A DNA stretch of 64,000 nucleotides from Bacteroidota bacterium (GCA_013289175.1 JABDAN010000003.1:1-64000), one strand, 5' to 3'. Counted from the first letter of the stretch, positions 44,925 to 53,839 are shown. Program-made: numbers and translations. The notes: generated by a model not told the origin, from the sequence alone.

Positions 44925-45962
44925 ATGTCCTTTCTAAAATATCCTGTTTGCTTTCTACTATTAGGGCTTTTTTTTGCAACGCTTGCCTGTAAGAACAAAA
45001 GCAGTCATTCCGACGAGCCGGTTTCACCGGTTGAAAATGAAACGGCATTCAAACCCCTCAACGACAGCATACACCAGTTCCCGGGCGACGCCTCCCTTTA
45101 TTTACAGCGGGCCGTTCGCCTGACACAAGAAAATTCCCACGAACTGGCAACCATGGATTTTCAGAAATCCTGGTCTCTTCAACCCGGATTGGACAACGGT
45201 CTTCCCTTTGCAGCCAATCTCGCCATCCTGGACAAACAGGCCGAAAGACTCAGTCTACTTGAATCCATGAACCGACTTTTTCCAAACAATCCACAGGTCG
45301 GCAGGTTGCTGGCAGACGCCTATACCAATTCCGGAAAGCCGGCCCGAGCCCTCGCCCTTTACAAAGACATCCTGGCAAAGGATTCCCTGGATCCGGAAAC
45401 CCTCTATGAAAAAGCACTATTGCTGGAACAGTTGAAGGATACTGCCGGGGCGATCGAAGCACTTCGGAAAGCCTATGCTTACCAGGGTGTGGATACCTAT
45501 GGGCTGGAACTGGCCCATTTGTATGCAGAGCAAAAAAATCCAAGATCCCTTGAACTGTGCGACTATATTTTAAAAAAGGATTCAGCCGGATTGCTCATAG
45601 ATCCCCTTTTTATCAAAGGCATCTACTATGCCAACGTAAAACAAAATCTGAAAGCCATTGCCCAATTTGATTCCTGCATTCTAAGGGACTGGAAAACAAC
45701 AGATGCCTACCTGGAAAAGGGAAGGGTTTATTTTCATATGCAAAACATGAAAGCCGCTATGGGAACTTTTAACATGGCTATCACCGTTACCAATACGGAT
45801 CCCGATGCGTATTACTGGCTGGGCCGATGTTATGAGAACCAGCACCAAAAAACAGAAGCGATCAACAATTACCGCAAAGCGATTTCCCTGGATAAGGACT
45901 TTGTAGAAGCCAGACAACGGGTTGAAAACCTTGAGCATGGATTTGCTCATCCTTCGCACTAA
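44925..45962 (+). CDS. TPR-repeat lipoprotein
   Basis: 345 residues. Signal: MSFLKYPVCFLLLGLFFATLAC with the probable lipid-anchored Cys at position 22. The rest is a tetratricopeptide-repeat solenoid of about 8 repeats (e.g. PQVGRLLADAYTNSGKPARALALYKDIL, DPDAYYWLGRCYENQHQKTEAINNYRKAISLD). Such proteins act as scaffolds in the periplasm or outer membrane. The start was moved to 44925 because the preceding 21 codons are charged and lie upstream of a -7 element. rpe follows 41 nt later from its own promoter. Confidence 0.85.
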   Translation: MSFLKYPVCFLLLGLFFATLACKNKSSHSDEPVSPVENETAFKPLNDSIHQFPGDASLYLQRAVRLTQENSHELATMDFQKSWSLQPGLDNGLPFAANLAILDKQAERLSLLESMNRLFPNNPQVGRLLADAYTNSGKPARALALYKDILAKDSLDPETLYEKALLLEQLKDTAGAIEALRKAYAYQGVDTYGLELAHLYAEQKNPRSLELCDYILKKDSAGLLIDPLFIKGIYYANVKQNLKAIAQFDSCILRDWKTTDAYLEKGRVYFHMQNMKAAMGTFNMAITVTNTDPDAYYWLGRCYENQHQKTEAINNYRKAISLDKDFVEARQRVENLEHGFAHPSH

Positions 45963-45974
45963 CCCTACATTTGT
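45942..45974 (+). promoter_or_regulatory. Promoter of rpe (-33 TTTG, 21 bp, -7 TACATTTG)
   Basis: TTTG at 45942-45945 and TACATTTG at 45967-45974 with a 21-bp spacer, overlapping the end of the TPR gene; 29 nt leader to the rpe ATG. Confidence 0.7.
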
Positions 45975-46003
45975 TTATTCAGATTTGAATTAAAAATAAC
46001 CCC

Positions 46004-46654
46004 ATGCCCCTGATTGCACCCTCCCTTCTTGCCGCTGATTTTTTACACCTGGAAGCGGTTTGCAAAATGGTCGATGAAAGCGATGCAGATTGGTTTCACC
46101 TGGATGTGATGGATGGACGGTTTGTTCCCAATATCAGCTTCGGCATACCCATCATTGAGCATATCCGCAAAGAATCAAAAAAGATATTTGATGTTCACCT
46201 GATGATTGAAGAGCCCGAAAAGCTCACACCGGCATTCAAAAAAGCTGGTGCAGATATCCTGATCGTTCATTTGGAAACCTGCCGCAATCTGCACAGTAAT
46301 ATTCAACAGATCCGCGCCCTGGGTATGAAGCCTGCTGTCGCCATCAATCCACATACACCCGTTGATTCCCTCAAAGATATTCTGGCTGACTTATACCATG
46401 TACTCGTCATGAGCGTTAATCCAGGTTTTGGGGGACAGTCCTTTATACCCCATTCGCTGGAGAAAGTGCGTGAAATGAAAAAAATGATTCAGAAAACCGG
46501 AAAAGACATCCTCATCGAAGTGGATGGGGGTATCACACTGGAAAACGCCCCCGCTTTGGTGGAAGCAGGGGCCGACATTTTAGTGGCAGGCAGCAGTATT
46601 TTTCAGTCCAAGGATCCAAAAGAAACCATCCGGCTCATGAAGCGGATCGCATGA
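46004..46654 (+). CDS. rpe: Ribulose-phosphate 3-epimerase
   Basis: A 216-residue TIM barrel of the pentose phosphate pathway (ribulose 5-phosphate to xylulose 5-phosphate). Motifs: IAPSLLAADF, FHLDVMDGRFVPNISFG (catalytic Asp and metal ligands), DVHLMIEEPE, VMSVNPGFGGQSF and EVDGGI (second catalytic Asp), GSSIF near the end. Standard length. Its TGA overlaps the ATG of the following TonB-dependent receptor gene (ATGA), so the two are translationally coupled, an unusual pairing. Confidence 0.97.
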   Translation: MPLIAPSLLAADFLHLEAVCKMVDESDADWFHLDVMDGRFVPNISFGIPIIEHIRKESKKIFDVHLMIEEPEKLTPAFKKAGADILIVHLETCRNLHSNIQQIRALGMKPAVAINPHTPVDSLKDILADLYHVLVMSVNPGFGGQSFIPHSLEKVREMKKMIQKTGKDILIEVDGGITLENAPALVEAGADILVAGSSIFQSKDPKETIRLMKRIA

Positions 46655-49128
46655 GGAGCCCTATTCTCATATTTATATTCCTTTTCCATTTCCTGAACGG
46701 GAATGCCCAGAAATCAGGTGCCTTGGTATCCGGAAAGGTGCTGGATGAAAATGAGAAACCGCTTGCTGGGGTTTCCATCATCATGCTGGGGAAAGAAACC
46801 GGAATGGTGACGTCCGATTCAGGCACTTTTCGGATGCACGTACCGGCTGACAAAGCCTTTGCCCTCGTTTTTTCCTTTACGGGATATAAAAACCTCCAGC
46901 AGAATTTCATATTAAATGACAAAGAGGAAGAGCGCGTGGTGATCCGTTTGGAAAGGGCGACCGTAAACCTGCAAAATGTAACGGTCACCGATGACCGAAA
47001 CAGGAAGGAGGCCGGGCTTATTACAATCAATCCGAAAGATGCCATCAACATACCAACCCCCATTGGAGGTATTGAGAGCATGATCAAAGTTTATGTTGGT
47101 TCCAACAACGAATTGACTTCTCAATATTCCGTTCGCGGAGGAAACTATGATGAAAACCTCATCTACATCAATGACTACGAAGTATTCAGACCTTATCTGG
47201 TAAGTAATGCACAACAAGAAGGTTTGAGTTTTATCAATCCGGAAATGACCCGCAATGTAAACTTTTATACAGGTGGATTTCAAGCCAAATATGGCGACAA
47301 AATTTCTTCCGTTTTGGATATTCAATATAAAAAACCTTCGGAGTTCGGGGGGTCCGCTTATATTAGTCTGCTCGAGCAGGGAATAGAACTGGAGGGTGCA
47401 TCTAAAAACAGTAAATTCAGCTATATCGTAGGTGCACGCAACAGGAATTTTACCAACCTGCTGAGCGCACAGGAAACCAAGGGAGACTACACCCCCTCCT
47501 CCACCGATGTGCAAGGCTTGTTCACCTACCAGCTGGATCCAAAAAATTCCCTGGAACTTTTCACGGTTTATTCCCAAACTTCCTTCAACCTGATCCCGCT
47601 TTCTGCCCAACTGAGCACAGCCGTTTTCTCGCCTTATTTTACAGCCAACCTCGGTCTGGACATTTTTTTTAACGGACAGGAAAAAGACAAATACAAAACC
47701 GGGCTTATCGGACTGACCTGGAATCGACAGGTCAATAAAAACTTAAAACTGAAATGGATGGTTTCCAGTTTCAGTGATATTGAAAGCCAGAACTACGACA
47801 TTACCGGAGACTATTTATTCGGGGAAAGAGATTTTGATAAAAGCAGTCCGGATTTTGGCCAGATCACTACACCCCTGGGGATCGGAAGCAATCAGAACTT
47901 TGCCCGCGACAACCTCAATATTCATCTCTATAGCCTGGCCCACAAAGGTTACTTCACCAAAGAGAACCATTTCCTGCAATGGGGTCTGAGTGCCGACCTG
48001 CAAACCATCAAAGATCAGCTGCATGAATGGGCATATGAAGATTCAGTCGGTTATTCCCTGCCTTTTCAACCAGGTACCCTGACGCTGCCTTATGTGGTAA
48101 ACGGCAATCACAATCTGCAAATAGGCCGTTTCACCGGATTCCTACAGGACAATATCAATTTCAAAAACATTCCCGGGTTCACCATGCAGGCCGGAGCCCG
48201 TTTGAATTATAATACTTTCACTCAGCAGTTGTTGTTTTCTCCCCGCCTGGGCGTTTCCTGGAAACCTAAAAACTCGAGCCAGGATATCATCTATAAGGCT
48301 GCCATCGGAATTTATGATCAGCCTCCGTTTTACCGGGAGCTGCGCGCACCCGACGGGACGATCAACCCGGATGTAAAAGCCCAACAGAGTTTTCAAGCAA
48401 CCGCTGGATTCGACATCAATTTCCATAAGGACAACAAACCTTTCCGATTGTCGGTGGAAGCCTACTACAAGGACCTCTGGAACGTAAACCCATACAATAT
48501 CAACAATGTAAGCATTCAGTATGATGCCAATAACAATGCACGGGCATATGCCGTCGGCGTGGAAGGAAGGTTGTTCGCAAACCTGGTAAAAGATGCCGAA
48601 AGCTGGGTAAGTATTGGTTTGATGCAAACAAAAGAAAAAATCGGCGGGGCGAGCTACTATGATTATACGCTAGATTCCTTAAACAAACCCCTGGACAGTA
48701 CTCTGGTACAACAGGGCTGGATCCGCAGACCGACCGACAGGTTATTTACCCTCGGTATGTTTATCCAGGACTACTTGTCTACCAACAAAAACTTCCGGGT
48801 TTATCTGAATCTCATTTATGGATCCAACCTTCCTTACAGCGTGCCGGGAAGTGTTAAATACCGGGACGCCCTGATCATAGAGCCTTATATCCGGGCGGAT
48901 GTCGGATTCAGTGCTTTGCTCATGGACAGCGATAAATCCAACCGGAGAAGTCATAGTCCCTTCCGTAAACTGGAGAATATCTGGGCCACACTGGAAATCT
49001 TTAATATCATTGACCGGGAGAATACCATTTCTTATTTATTTGTAAAGGACTTTTCCAATACGGTCTATGCCATGCCCCAAAGACTGACGCCCCGCATCAT
49101 CAATCTGAAGCTGGTTACCCGATTTTAA
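46651..49128 (+). CDS. TonB-dependent outer-membrane receptor with N-terminal carboxypeptidase-like regulatory domain
   Basis: 825 residues. A Sec signal peptide ends at NAQ (about 19). Residues ~25-105 are a CarbopepD_reg-like domain (SGKVLDENEKPLAGVSIIMLGKETGMVTSDSGTF), followed by a plug domain (IGGIESMIKVYVGSNNELTSQYSVRGGNYDENLIYINDYEVFRPY) and a 22-strand-type barrel ending in LKLVTRF, a normal C-terminal aromatic signature. No SusD partner is adjacent, so it is not a classic glycan-utilisation pair. Energised by TonB-ExbBD encoded elsewhere. Starts inside the rpe stop codon. Confidence 0.93.
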   Translation: MRSPILIFIFLFHFLNGNAQKSGALVSGKVLDENEKPLAGVSIIMLGKETGMVTSDSGTFRMHVPADKAFALVFSFTGYKNLQQNFILNDKEEERVVIRLERATVNLQNVTVTDDRNRKEAGLITINPKDAINIPTPIGGIESMIKVYVGSNNELTSQYSVRGGNYDENLIYINDYEVFRPYLVSNAQQEGLSFINPEMTRNVNFYTGGFQAKYGDKISSVLDIQYKKPSEFGGSAYISLLEQGIELEGASKNSKFSYIVGARNRNFTNLLSAQETKGDYTPSSTDVQGLFTYQLDPKNSLELFTVYSQTSFNLIPLSAQLSTAVFSPYFTANLGLDIFFNGQEKDKYKTGLIGLTWNRQVNKNLKLKWMVSSFSDIESQNYDITGDYLFGERDFDKSSPDFGQITTPLGIGSNQNFARDNLNIHLYSLAHKGYFTKENHFLQWGLSADLQTIKDQLHEWAYEDSVGYSLPFQPGTLTLPYVVNGNHNLQIGRFTGFLQDNINFKNIPGFTMQAGARLNYNTFTQQLLFSPRLGVSWKPKNSSQDIIYKAAIGIYDQPPFYRELRAPDGTINPDVKAQQSFQATAGFDINFHKDNKPFRLSVEAYYKDLWNVNPYNINNVSIQYDANNNARAYAVGVEGRLFANLVKDAESWVSIGLMQTKEKIGGASYYDYTLDSLNKPLDSTLVQQGWIRRPTDRLFTLGMFIQDYLSTNKNFRVYLNLIYGSNLPYSVPGSVKYRDALIIEPYIRADVGFSALLMDSDKSNRRSHSPFRKLENIWATLEIFNIIDRENTISYLFVKDFSNTVYAMPQRLTPRIINLKLVTRF

Positions 49129-49259
49129 GAAAGCTTCCAAAAACGGCCTTCCTCTTCCCAATCCGGGAGAATTCCAGTCCCAAGTGTTCTCGTAATCAAT
49201 TGATCATAAACATGTTACAATCTGGCAGGCAAATCGATATATACCTACCAAACAATCTT

Positions 49260-49412
49260 ATGAAAACGATCCAAGACCTGATTGAAACCCTGAAAGACCT
49301 TATCTCTGAAGCGACACAAAGTCGTTCGGATTATGAGAATATGCGGTTAATTCCGATCCCTGTTCAAAACCAGGACAGGAAGATGCCCATGAACAATTCA
49401 AACAATCATTAA
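49260..49412 (+). CDS. Small hypothetical protein
   Basis: 50 residues from the ATG at 49260; the frame could start at 49200. The first half (KTIQDLIETLKDLISEATQSRSDYENM) predicts one amphipathic helix; the rest is Pro/Asn/Gln-rich. I recognise no family. Its TAA overlaps the strong ribosome-binding site of the next gene, 12 nt upstream, which suggests the two form a small operon. Low confidence because of the size. Confidence 0.4.
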   Translation: MKTIQDLIETLKDLISEATQSRSDYENMRLIPIPVQNQDRKMPMNNSNNH

Positions 49413-49418
49413 AGGAGG
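49411..49418 (+). promoter_or_regulatory. Perfect Shine-Dalgarno sequence AAAGGAGG
   Basis: AAAGGAGG, complementary to the 16S 3' end, lies 6 nt before the GTG at 49425 and decides that start. Such sites are nearly absent from the rest of the window. Confidence 0.7.
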
Positions 49419-49424
49419 CGCCCG

Positions 49425-49703
49425 GTGATCCAACAATCCATTGTCATGGAAATCTCAACCTACCCCCAGAAATTCTCCGACGATATAACCGTGGAGATCA
49501 GTGCCGATACAGAAGACCATTGCATTATCGTGGTGGCCAATCATCTCGGATATATCCTGCGGATGATGGGCGTGAATGTAGGCCTCGGAAGAACCGAAAT
49601 TCACATACACAATGTTCATGCGCTGGAATCTGGCACCTATCAGCTCAGCGTAAAAAATAAAAATTCAAACGTTTTATATAGTTCAATGCTTACAAAGTCA
49701 TAA
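49425..49703 (+). CDS. Small protein resembling an isolated T9SS type A sorting domain
   Basis: 92 residues from a GTG start. The body reads like a free-standing type IX C-terminal sorting domain: STYPQKFSDDITVEIS (compare the usual YPNPF...L-x-V/I), ANHLGYILRMMG in the place of the (V/I)-x(N/D)-x-x-G-x-x(V/L) strand, and LESGTYQLSVKNKN before a final ML-x-K-S strand. There is no signal peptide in front, so export is not obvious and it may bind to or mimic the sorting machinery. The strong Shine-Dalgarno makes translation credible. Followed by a good terminator. Confidence 0.55.
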   Translation: MIQQSIVMEISTYPQKFSDDITVEISADTEDHCIIVVANHLGYILRMMGVNVGLGRTEIHIHNVHALESGTYQLSVKNKNSNVLYSSMLTKS

Positions 49704-49745
49704 CACCGTTACCAGGTTTTATTACTGTACTACGATAGGATTTCA

Positions 49746-49777
49746 AAAAGAGGCTTTTCCAAGCCTCTTTTCTTTTT
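49746..49777 (+). terminator. Intrinsic terminator
   Basis: A perfect 11-bp stem AAAAGAGGCTT / AAGCCTCTTTT with loop TTCC (49746-49771), followed by a CTTTTT tail. It ends the unit of the two small genes 43 nt after the second stop. Confidence 0.85.
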
Positions 49778-49867
49778 ACGGCACCCTGCCGGCGTTCGAT
49801 ATCGAGATTTTTCAATCGCCCCTGTTAGTTTGCGTCATCATTTTGAATTTGCCTTGTGCTTATAAAT

Positions 49868-49875
49868 TAACTTTG
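49868..49875 (+). promoter_or_regulatory. -7 element, leaderless pdxJ promoter
   Basis: TAACTTTG matches TAnnTTTG and ends 4 nt before the pdxJ ATG. A TTTG at 49842-49845 is 22 bp upstream. Confidence 0.6.
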
Positions 49876-49879
49876 CCAG

Positions 49880-50608
49880 ATGACCAGGCTTTCGGTTAAC
49901 ATCAATAAATTCGCCACCCTTCGCAACAGCCGGGGCGGAAACATTCCGGATGTCATCAAGGCGGCAGTGGACGCCCAGCGGTTTGGTGCAGACGGCGTCA
50001 CCGTACACCCGAGACCTGACGAACGGCATATCCGTTACCAGGATGTGTATGACATTAAGAAAATTATCCAAACGGAATTCAATATTGAGGGGAACTGTCA
50101 GGAACAAAAGTTCATTGACCTGGTACTGGCAGTAAAACCGGACCAGGTAACACTGGTGCCGGATGCGCTGGATCAAATCACTTCCAATCACGGTTGGGAC
50201 ACACTGCGTCATGCAGACTATTTGAAAAAAATTATTCCTGTTTTCAAGAAGGCCGGGATTCGTGTATCGATTTTTGTAGATCCTTCCATCGCAATGATAC
50301 GGGGTGCAGCAGAAACCGGAACCGATCGCATCGAGCTTTATACGGAGTCCTATGCAGCAAATTTTCAGAGCCATCCGCAAGAAGCCATTGCTCCTTATAT
50401 AAAGGCAGCGGCCAAAGCAAAAGAACTGGGACTGGGAGTCAATGCCGGTCATGACCTGAATCTGGAAAACCTAAAATTTTTTGCACAGCATATTCCCGGG
50501 TTGGATGAAGTATCCATCGGGCATGCCCTGATCAGCGATGCTTTGTACCTGGGATATGAAAATGCCGTGCAATTGTACAAACGCCAGCTAGAAATGGGAG
50601 ACCGGTAA
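49880..50608 (+). CDS. pdxJ: Pyridoxine 5'-phosphate synthase
   Basis: A 242-residue TIM barrel that condenses 1-deoxyxylulose 5-phosphate with 3-amino-2-oxopropyl phosphate in vitamin B6 synthesis. Motifs: [32 protein letters not shown] (catalytic His and Arg), [45 protein letters not shown] and [13 protein letters not shown]. Predicted leaderless mRNA. It is convergent with the TlpA-like gene that ends the trp-his run, 42 nt away. Confidence 0.97.
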   Translation: MTRLSVNINKFATLRNSRGGNIPDVIKAAVDAQRFGADGVTVHPRPDERHIRYQDVYDIKKIIQTEFNIEGNCQEQKFIDLVLAVKPDQVTLVPDALDQITSNHGWDTLRHADYLKKIIPVFKKAGIRVSIFVDPSIAMIRGAAETGTDRIELYTESYAANFQSHPQEAIAPYIKAAAKAKELGLGVNAGHDLNLENLKFFAQHIPGLDEVSIGHALISDALYLGYENAVQLYKRQLEMGDR

Positions 50609-50650
50609 AATGGCCAGCGGGATGACGCTCGTCGTAGGAAGTCTAGGACC

Positions 50651-51748
50651 CTAGTTACAGCCGAGTAGCGCACAAAGTTTGGAATCCAAATCCGAACCCC
50701 GCAGATTCTTACCAATGATCTTTCCGTTCGGGTCTACCAGGAAGTTTTGGGGTATTTGTGAAATTCGGTACTCCCTCGCTACCTCATTGTTCCAGAATTT
50801 CAAATCGCTGACCTGGGACCAGGCCAGTTTGTCGTCCTGTATCGCTTTGATCCAGGATGCCCGATTCTGGTCAAGAGAAACGCCGAGCACGGTAAAATTT
50901 TTGGCCTTGAATTTCTCATAAGCTTCCAGCACATTGGGGTTTTCCATTCTGCAGGGCTTGCACCAACTGGCCCAAAAATCTACCAGCACATATTTTCCTT
51001 TGAAAGATGAAAGACTTACCGGCATTCCGGCGGTATCGTTCTGGGTAAAATCCATGGCTTCACTGCCAATGGCTCCTACTTTGCCGTTGTCGATCTGTTC
51101 CTGTAAATATTTTCCATACATACTTTGTTGGACTGTGGGCGAGAGGGATTGCAGGCGGCGTTCCAGCAAAAACACATCTTCCGATAGTTGGTTTACCACC
51201 ACCAACAAAAATGGGCTTACATAGGACGACCGGTTTAACTGAATAAAACTATCCACTTTCATCTGAATGGTCATGGCCTGGTTCTGATAGGCCATCATGA
51301 TCGAATCTTTTTTTGCAGCCCCCTGGGGTGAATTGGCCAACTGGCTGAGTACATTCATCTGACCAAACAAGGGATTGAATTCCTTTTCAAAACGTTGAAA
51401 ATCCAGCTCGCTGGCAGATCCCGTTACCGCGATGCTCCCCAGATCGGACACGTCTCCATTTATCAAAACGTTTTCGTTGCCAATAAACAAGGTGGTTTTC
51501 TTTTGCGCCGATATAAAACTGATGACAAACAGGTTTGGCTCCAGTACATGACCGGTAAGGATAAATATTCCACCTTTTACGGTCGTCCGTGCCAGGGTAT
51601 CGGTCGGTTTATTGGCGTCCGTCAGAACCACCGTGGACCGGTCGGCTACTCCCCGGATATGTCCCTCAATGCGAAACCCTGCGGGTTTCGTTTGCTGGGC
51701 CTGGAGACTGCCAATGATGAATACAAGAAATATGGAGTATTTTTTCAT
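50651..51748 (-). CDS. Exported thioredoxin-like (TlpA/AhpC-TSA) protein with an N-terminal DUF4369-like domain
   Basis: 365 residues. Sec signal peptide to about residue 18 (IIGSLQAQQ). Residues ~24-110 form a DUF4369-like beta domain; a helical linker follows; residues ~230-365 are a thioredoxin fold with the redox pair C263-K-P-C266 in FWASWCKPCRMENP and a cis-Pro in SQIPQNFLVD. It is likely a periplasmic disulfide or thiol reductase, common in Bacteroidota. Its ATG overlaps the hisIE stop by 4 nt, so it is the last gene of the trp-his transcript although its job is unrelated. Confidence 0.9.
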   Translation of the reverse strand: MKKYSIFLVFIIGSLQAQQTKPAGFRIEGHIRGVADRSTVVLTDANKPTDTLARTTVKGGIFILTGHVLEPNLFVISFISAQKKTTLFIGNENVLINGDVSDLGSIAVTGSASELDFQRFEKEFNPLFGQMNVLSQLANSPQGAAKKDSIMMAYQNQAMTIQMKVDSFIQLNRSSYVSPFLLVVVNQLSEDVFLLERRLQSLSPTVQQSMYGKYLQEQIDNGKVGAIGSEAMDFTQNDTAGMPVSLSSFKGKYVLVDFWASWCKPCRMENPNVLEAYEKFKAKNFTVLGVSLDQNRASWIKAIQDDKLAWSQVSDLKFWNNEVAREYRISQIPQNFLVDPNGKIIGKNLRGSDLDSKLCALLGCN

Positions 51749-52350
51749 GCCTTTTTTTTATCATGTCGTTCCTGAAGAACGCTGGTAACCTCTTTTAAAT
51801 TATGTCCTTTTGCCTCTAATAATATGAGAAAATGAAAGAGCAGATCGGCCGCTTCATTCAAAAACAAACCATCATCGCCGTCTTTTGACTCAATTACCAA
51901 CTCAACGGCTTCCTCCCCTACTTTCTGAGCGATTTTATTGATTCCTTTCTTAAACAAACCGGAAACATAAGAGTTCTCTGACGGTTGATTTTTTCTTTCA
52001 TAAATGATTTTTTCAAGTTCTTGCAGAAAATCGTCCGTTTCATTGGTTTCGTTCCAGCAGGTATCTGCTCCCGTATGACAAACCGGCCCCTGCGGCTCAG
52101 CTTTGATCAGCAGGGTGTCCTGGTCACAATCCAGTTTGATGTCTTTTAGAATCAGGAAATGACCACTTTCTTCACCCTTGGTCCACAATCTTTTTTTTGA
52201 CCGGCTGTAAAAACAAACCTTCCCCTGGTTGCGGGTTTTGTCGAGTGCCTCCTGGTTCATGAATCCGAGCATGAGTACTTTATGGGTACTATCATCCTGC
52301 ACGATGGCCGGTACCAGCCCGTCACCGTATTTTGAAAAATTAACTTCCAT
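51745..52350 (-). CDS. hisIE: Bifunctional phosphoribosyl-AMP cyclohydrolase / phosphoribosyl-ATP pyrophosphatase (HisIE)
   Basis: 201 residues; steps 2 and 3 of histidine synthesis. The HisI domain (1-~105) has MLGFMNQEALDKT, FYSRSKKRLWTKGEESGHF and CDQDTLL...GPVCHTGADTCW with zinc/magnesium ligands; the HisE domain (~110-201) has SYVSGLFKKGINKIAQKVGEEAVELVIES and EAADLLFHFLILL, an all-alpha NTP pyrophosphatase. It starts 9 nt after hisF; a -7-like element overlaps the hisF stop. Overlaps the TlpA-like start by 4 nt. Confidence 0.97.
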   Translation of the reverse strand: MEVNFSKYGDGLVPAIVQDDSTHKVLMLGFMNQEALDKTRNQGKVCFYSRSKKRLWTKGEESGHFLILKDIKLDCDQDTLLIKAEPQGPVCHTGADTCWNETNETDDFLQELEKIIYERKNQPSENSYVSGLFKKGINKIAQKVGEEAVELVIESKDGDDGLFLNEAADLLFHFLILLEAKGHNLKEVTSVLQERHDKKKA

Positions 52351-52354
52351 GTGT

Positions 52355-52362
52355 CAAAATTA
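52355..52362 (-). promoter_or_regulatory. Possible internal -7 element, leaderless hisIE
   Basis: TAATTTTG on the minus strand matches TAnnTTTG, ends 4 nt before the hisIE ATG and contains the hisF stop codon. It may be chance in an operon, but it repeats the spacing seen at lipB, def and pdxJ. Confidence 0.4.
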
Positions 52363-53118
52363 TATTCTAATATCTATGCCCTCACTGTTGAGATACCGTT
52401 TTAAATCCGGAATGGAAATTTCCCGAAAATGAAAGATACTGGCTGCCAGGGCTGCATCCGCTTTCCCCTCCTTAAATATTTCAGAAAAATGAGACATCTT
52501 TCCACCGCCTCCCGAAGCGATGACCGGAACCCGGAGATTTTCAGCGAGCAAGCGGGTTAACTCCAAAGCAAAACCTGCTTTGGTTCCGTCATGATCCATG
52601 GAGGTCAATAAAATTTCTCCGGCTCCCATATCCACGCCCCTTTTTGCCCAGTCCAAACACTGGGTTTGGGTCGCAACCCGTCCCCCATTCAAATAAACAT
52701 AGTCTTGATTGTCCGGCCCTTTTTTTACATCGATGGCCAGCACCACACACTGGCTGCCAAATGCCCTTGCCAATTCTGAGATGAGTGCTGGTTTTTTAAA
52801 TGCAGCGGTATTAACGGAAATTTTATCGGCTCCGTTATTCAACAACAAGCTCACATCATCAATCGAAGAAATTCCACCTCCTACAGTAAAGGGAATATTG
52901 ATATGGTGGGCAATGCGGCGCGCCAGGTCACTCAGTGTTTTTCTTTTCTCATGTGTAGCAGTAATATCCAGAAAAACGAGTTCATCTGCACCTTCCGACG
53001 CATATCGCATACCCAGTTCCACGGGATCACCTGCATCGCGCAGGTCAACAAAATTGGTGCCCTTTACCGTTCTTCCATCCCGGATATCCAGACAGGGTAT
53101 GATTCGTTTAGTTAACAT
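52360..53118 (-). CDS. hisF: Imidazole glycerol phosphate synthase subunit HisF
   Basis: A 252-residue (beta/alpha)8 barrel that, with HisH, makes imidazole glycerol phosphate and AICAR. The catalytic aspartates are D11 in IPCLDIRDG and that in VLAIDVKKG (~130); phosphate sites are FTVGGGISS and VIASGGGGK. It overlaps the hisA end by 11 nt, which suggests translational coupling. Confidence 0.98.
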   Translation of the reverse strand: MLTKRIIPCLDIRDGRTVKGTNFVDLRDAGDPVELGMRYASEGADELVFLDITATHEKRKTLSDLARRIAHHINIPFTVGGGISSIDDVSLLLNNGADKISVNTAAFKKPALISELARAFGSQCVVLAIDVKKGPDNQDYVYLNGGRVATQTQCLDWAKRGVDMGAGEILLTSMDHDGTKAGFALELTRLLAENLRVPVIASGGGGKMSHFSEIFKEGKADAALAASIFHFREISIPDLKRYLNSEGIDIRI

Positions 53119-53830
53119 GGGCGAGTTCCTTGAGTGTGATCAATCCCTCATAAATTGCTTTGCCGACTATAACCCCCCGGCATCCTGCTTCCTCCAACTC
53201 GAAAATGTCTTGCAAGGAACGGACTCCTCCACTGGCAATAAAGTGTAGGTCACTGAAACGTTTCAGGATCTTCTTATAAAGCGTGAAGGAGGGACCTTTC
53301 ATCGCCCCATCCAGGTGGATATCGGTACAAAAGATTTGTTTGACGCCCGCTGTTTTGAAATTTTCTATAAAATCAAAAACGGAAATTTCCGTGTCGACCG
53401 TCCATCCTGTAATGGAAATTTTCTCATCCCGGACATCCGCCCCCAAAATGAATTTATCTGCCTGGTATTGAATCAGCCATTTTTTCAGCAGGGCCTCATC
53501 CTTAACCGCCAGGCTTCCCAGCGTTGCAAAACGTGCGCCTGAATCAAAAACAATTTGCAGATCTTTTGCAGACCCGATTCCGCCTCCAAAATCAACGATA
53601 AGGTTGGTCTTCCCAGCAACCTGTTCAAGCACATTCCAATTTTTAACCCGTCCTTCCCGGGCACCATCCAGGTCTACCAGATGAAGCCTTTTCAATCCAG
53701 CATCTTCGAACTGCTGCGCTACTTCCAGTGGATGTTCGTTATAGATTTTCTGGCTCGAATAATCGCCCTGGGTCAATCGCACGCATTTCCCATGCAGAAT
53801 ATCAATGGCAGGAATAATTTCTATGGACAT
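53108..53830 (-). CDS. hisA: 1-(5-phosphoribosyl)-5-[(5-phosphoribosylamino)methylideneamino]imidazole-4-carboxamide isomerase HisA
   Basis: A 240-residue (beta/alpha)8 barrel, homologous to HisF. D8 in [16 protein letters not shown] and the second catalytic Asp in [15 protein letters not shown] (~170); phosphate loops DFGGGIGS and IASGGVRS. It isomerises ProFAR to PRFAR. Nine nt after hisH. Some organisms use one PriA enzyme for HisA and TrpF, but here a separate trpF is present. Confidence 0.97.
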   Translation of the reverse strand: MSIEIIPAIDILHGKCVRLTQGDYSSQKIYNEHPLEVAQQFEDAGLKRLHLVDLDGAREGRVKNWNVLEQVAGKTNLIVDFGGGIGSAKDLQIVFDSGARFATLGSLAVKDEALLKKWLIQYQADKFILGADVRDEKISITGWTVDTEISVFDFIENFKTAGVKQIFCTDIHLDGAMKGPSFTLYKKILKRFSDLHFIASGGVRSLQDIFELEEAGCRGVIVGKAIYEGLITLKELAHVN

Positions 53831-53839
53831 GAGATGATA

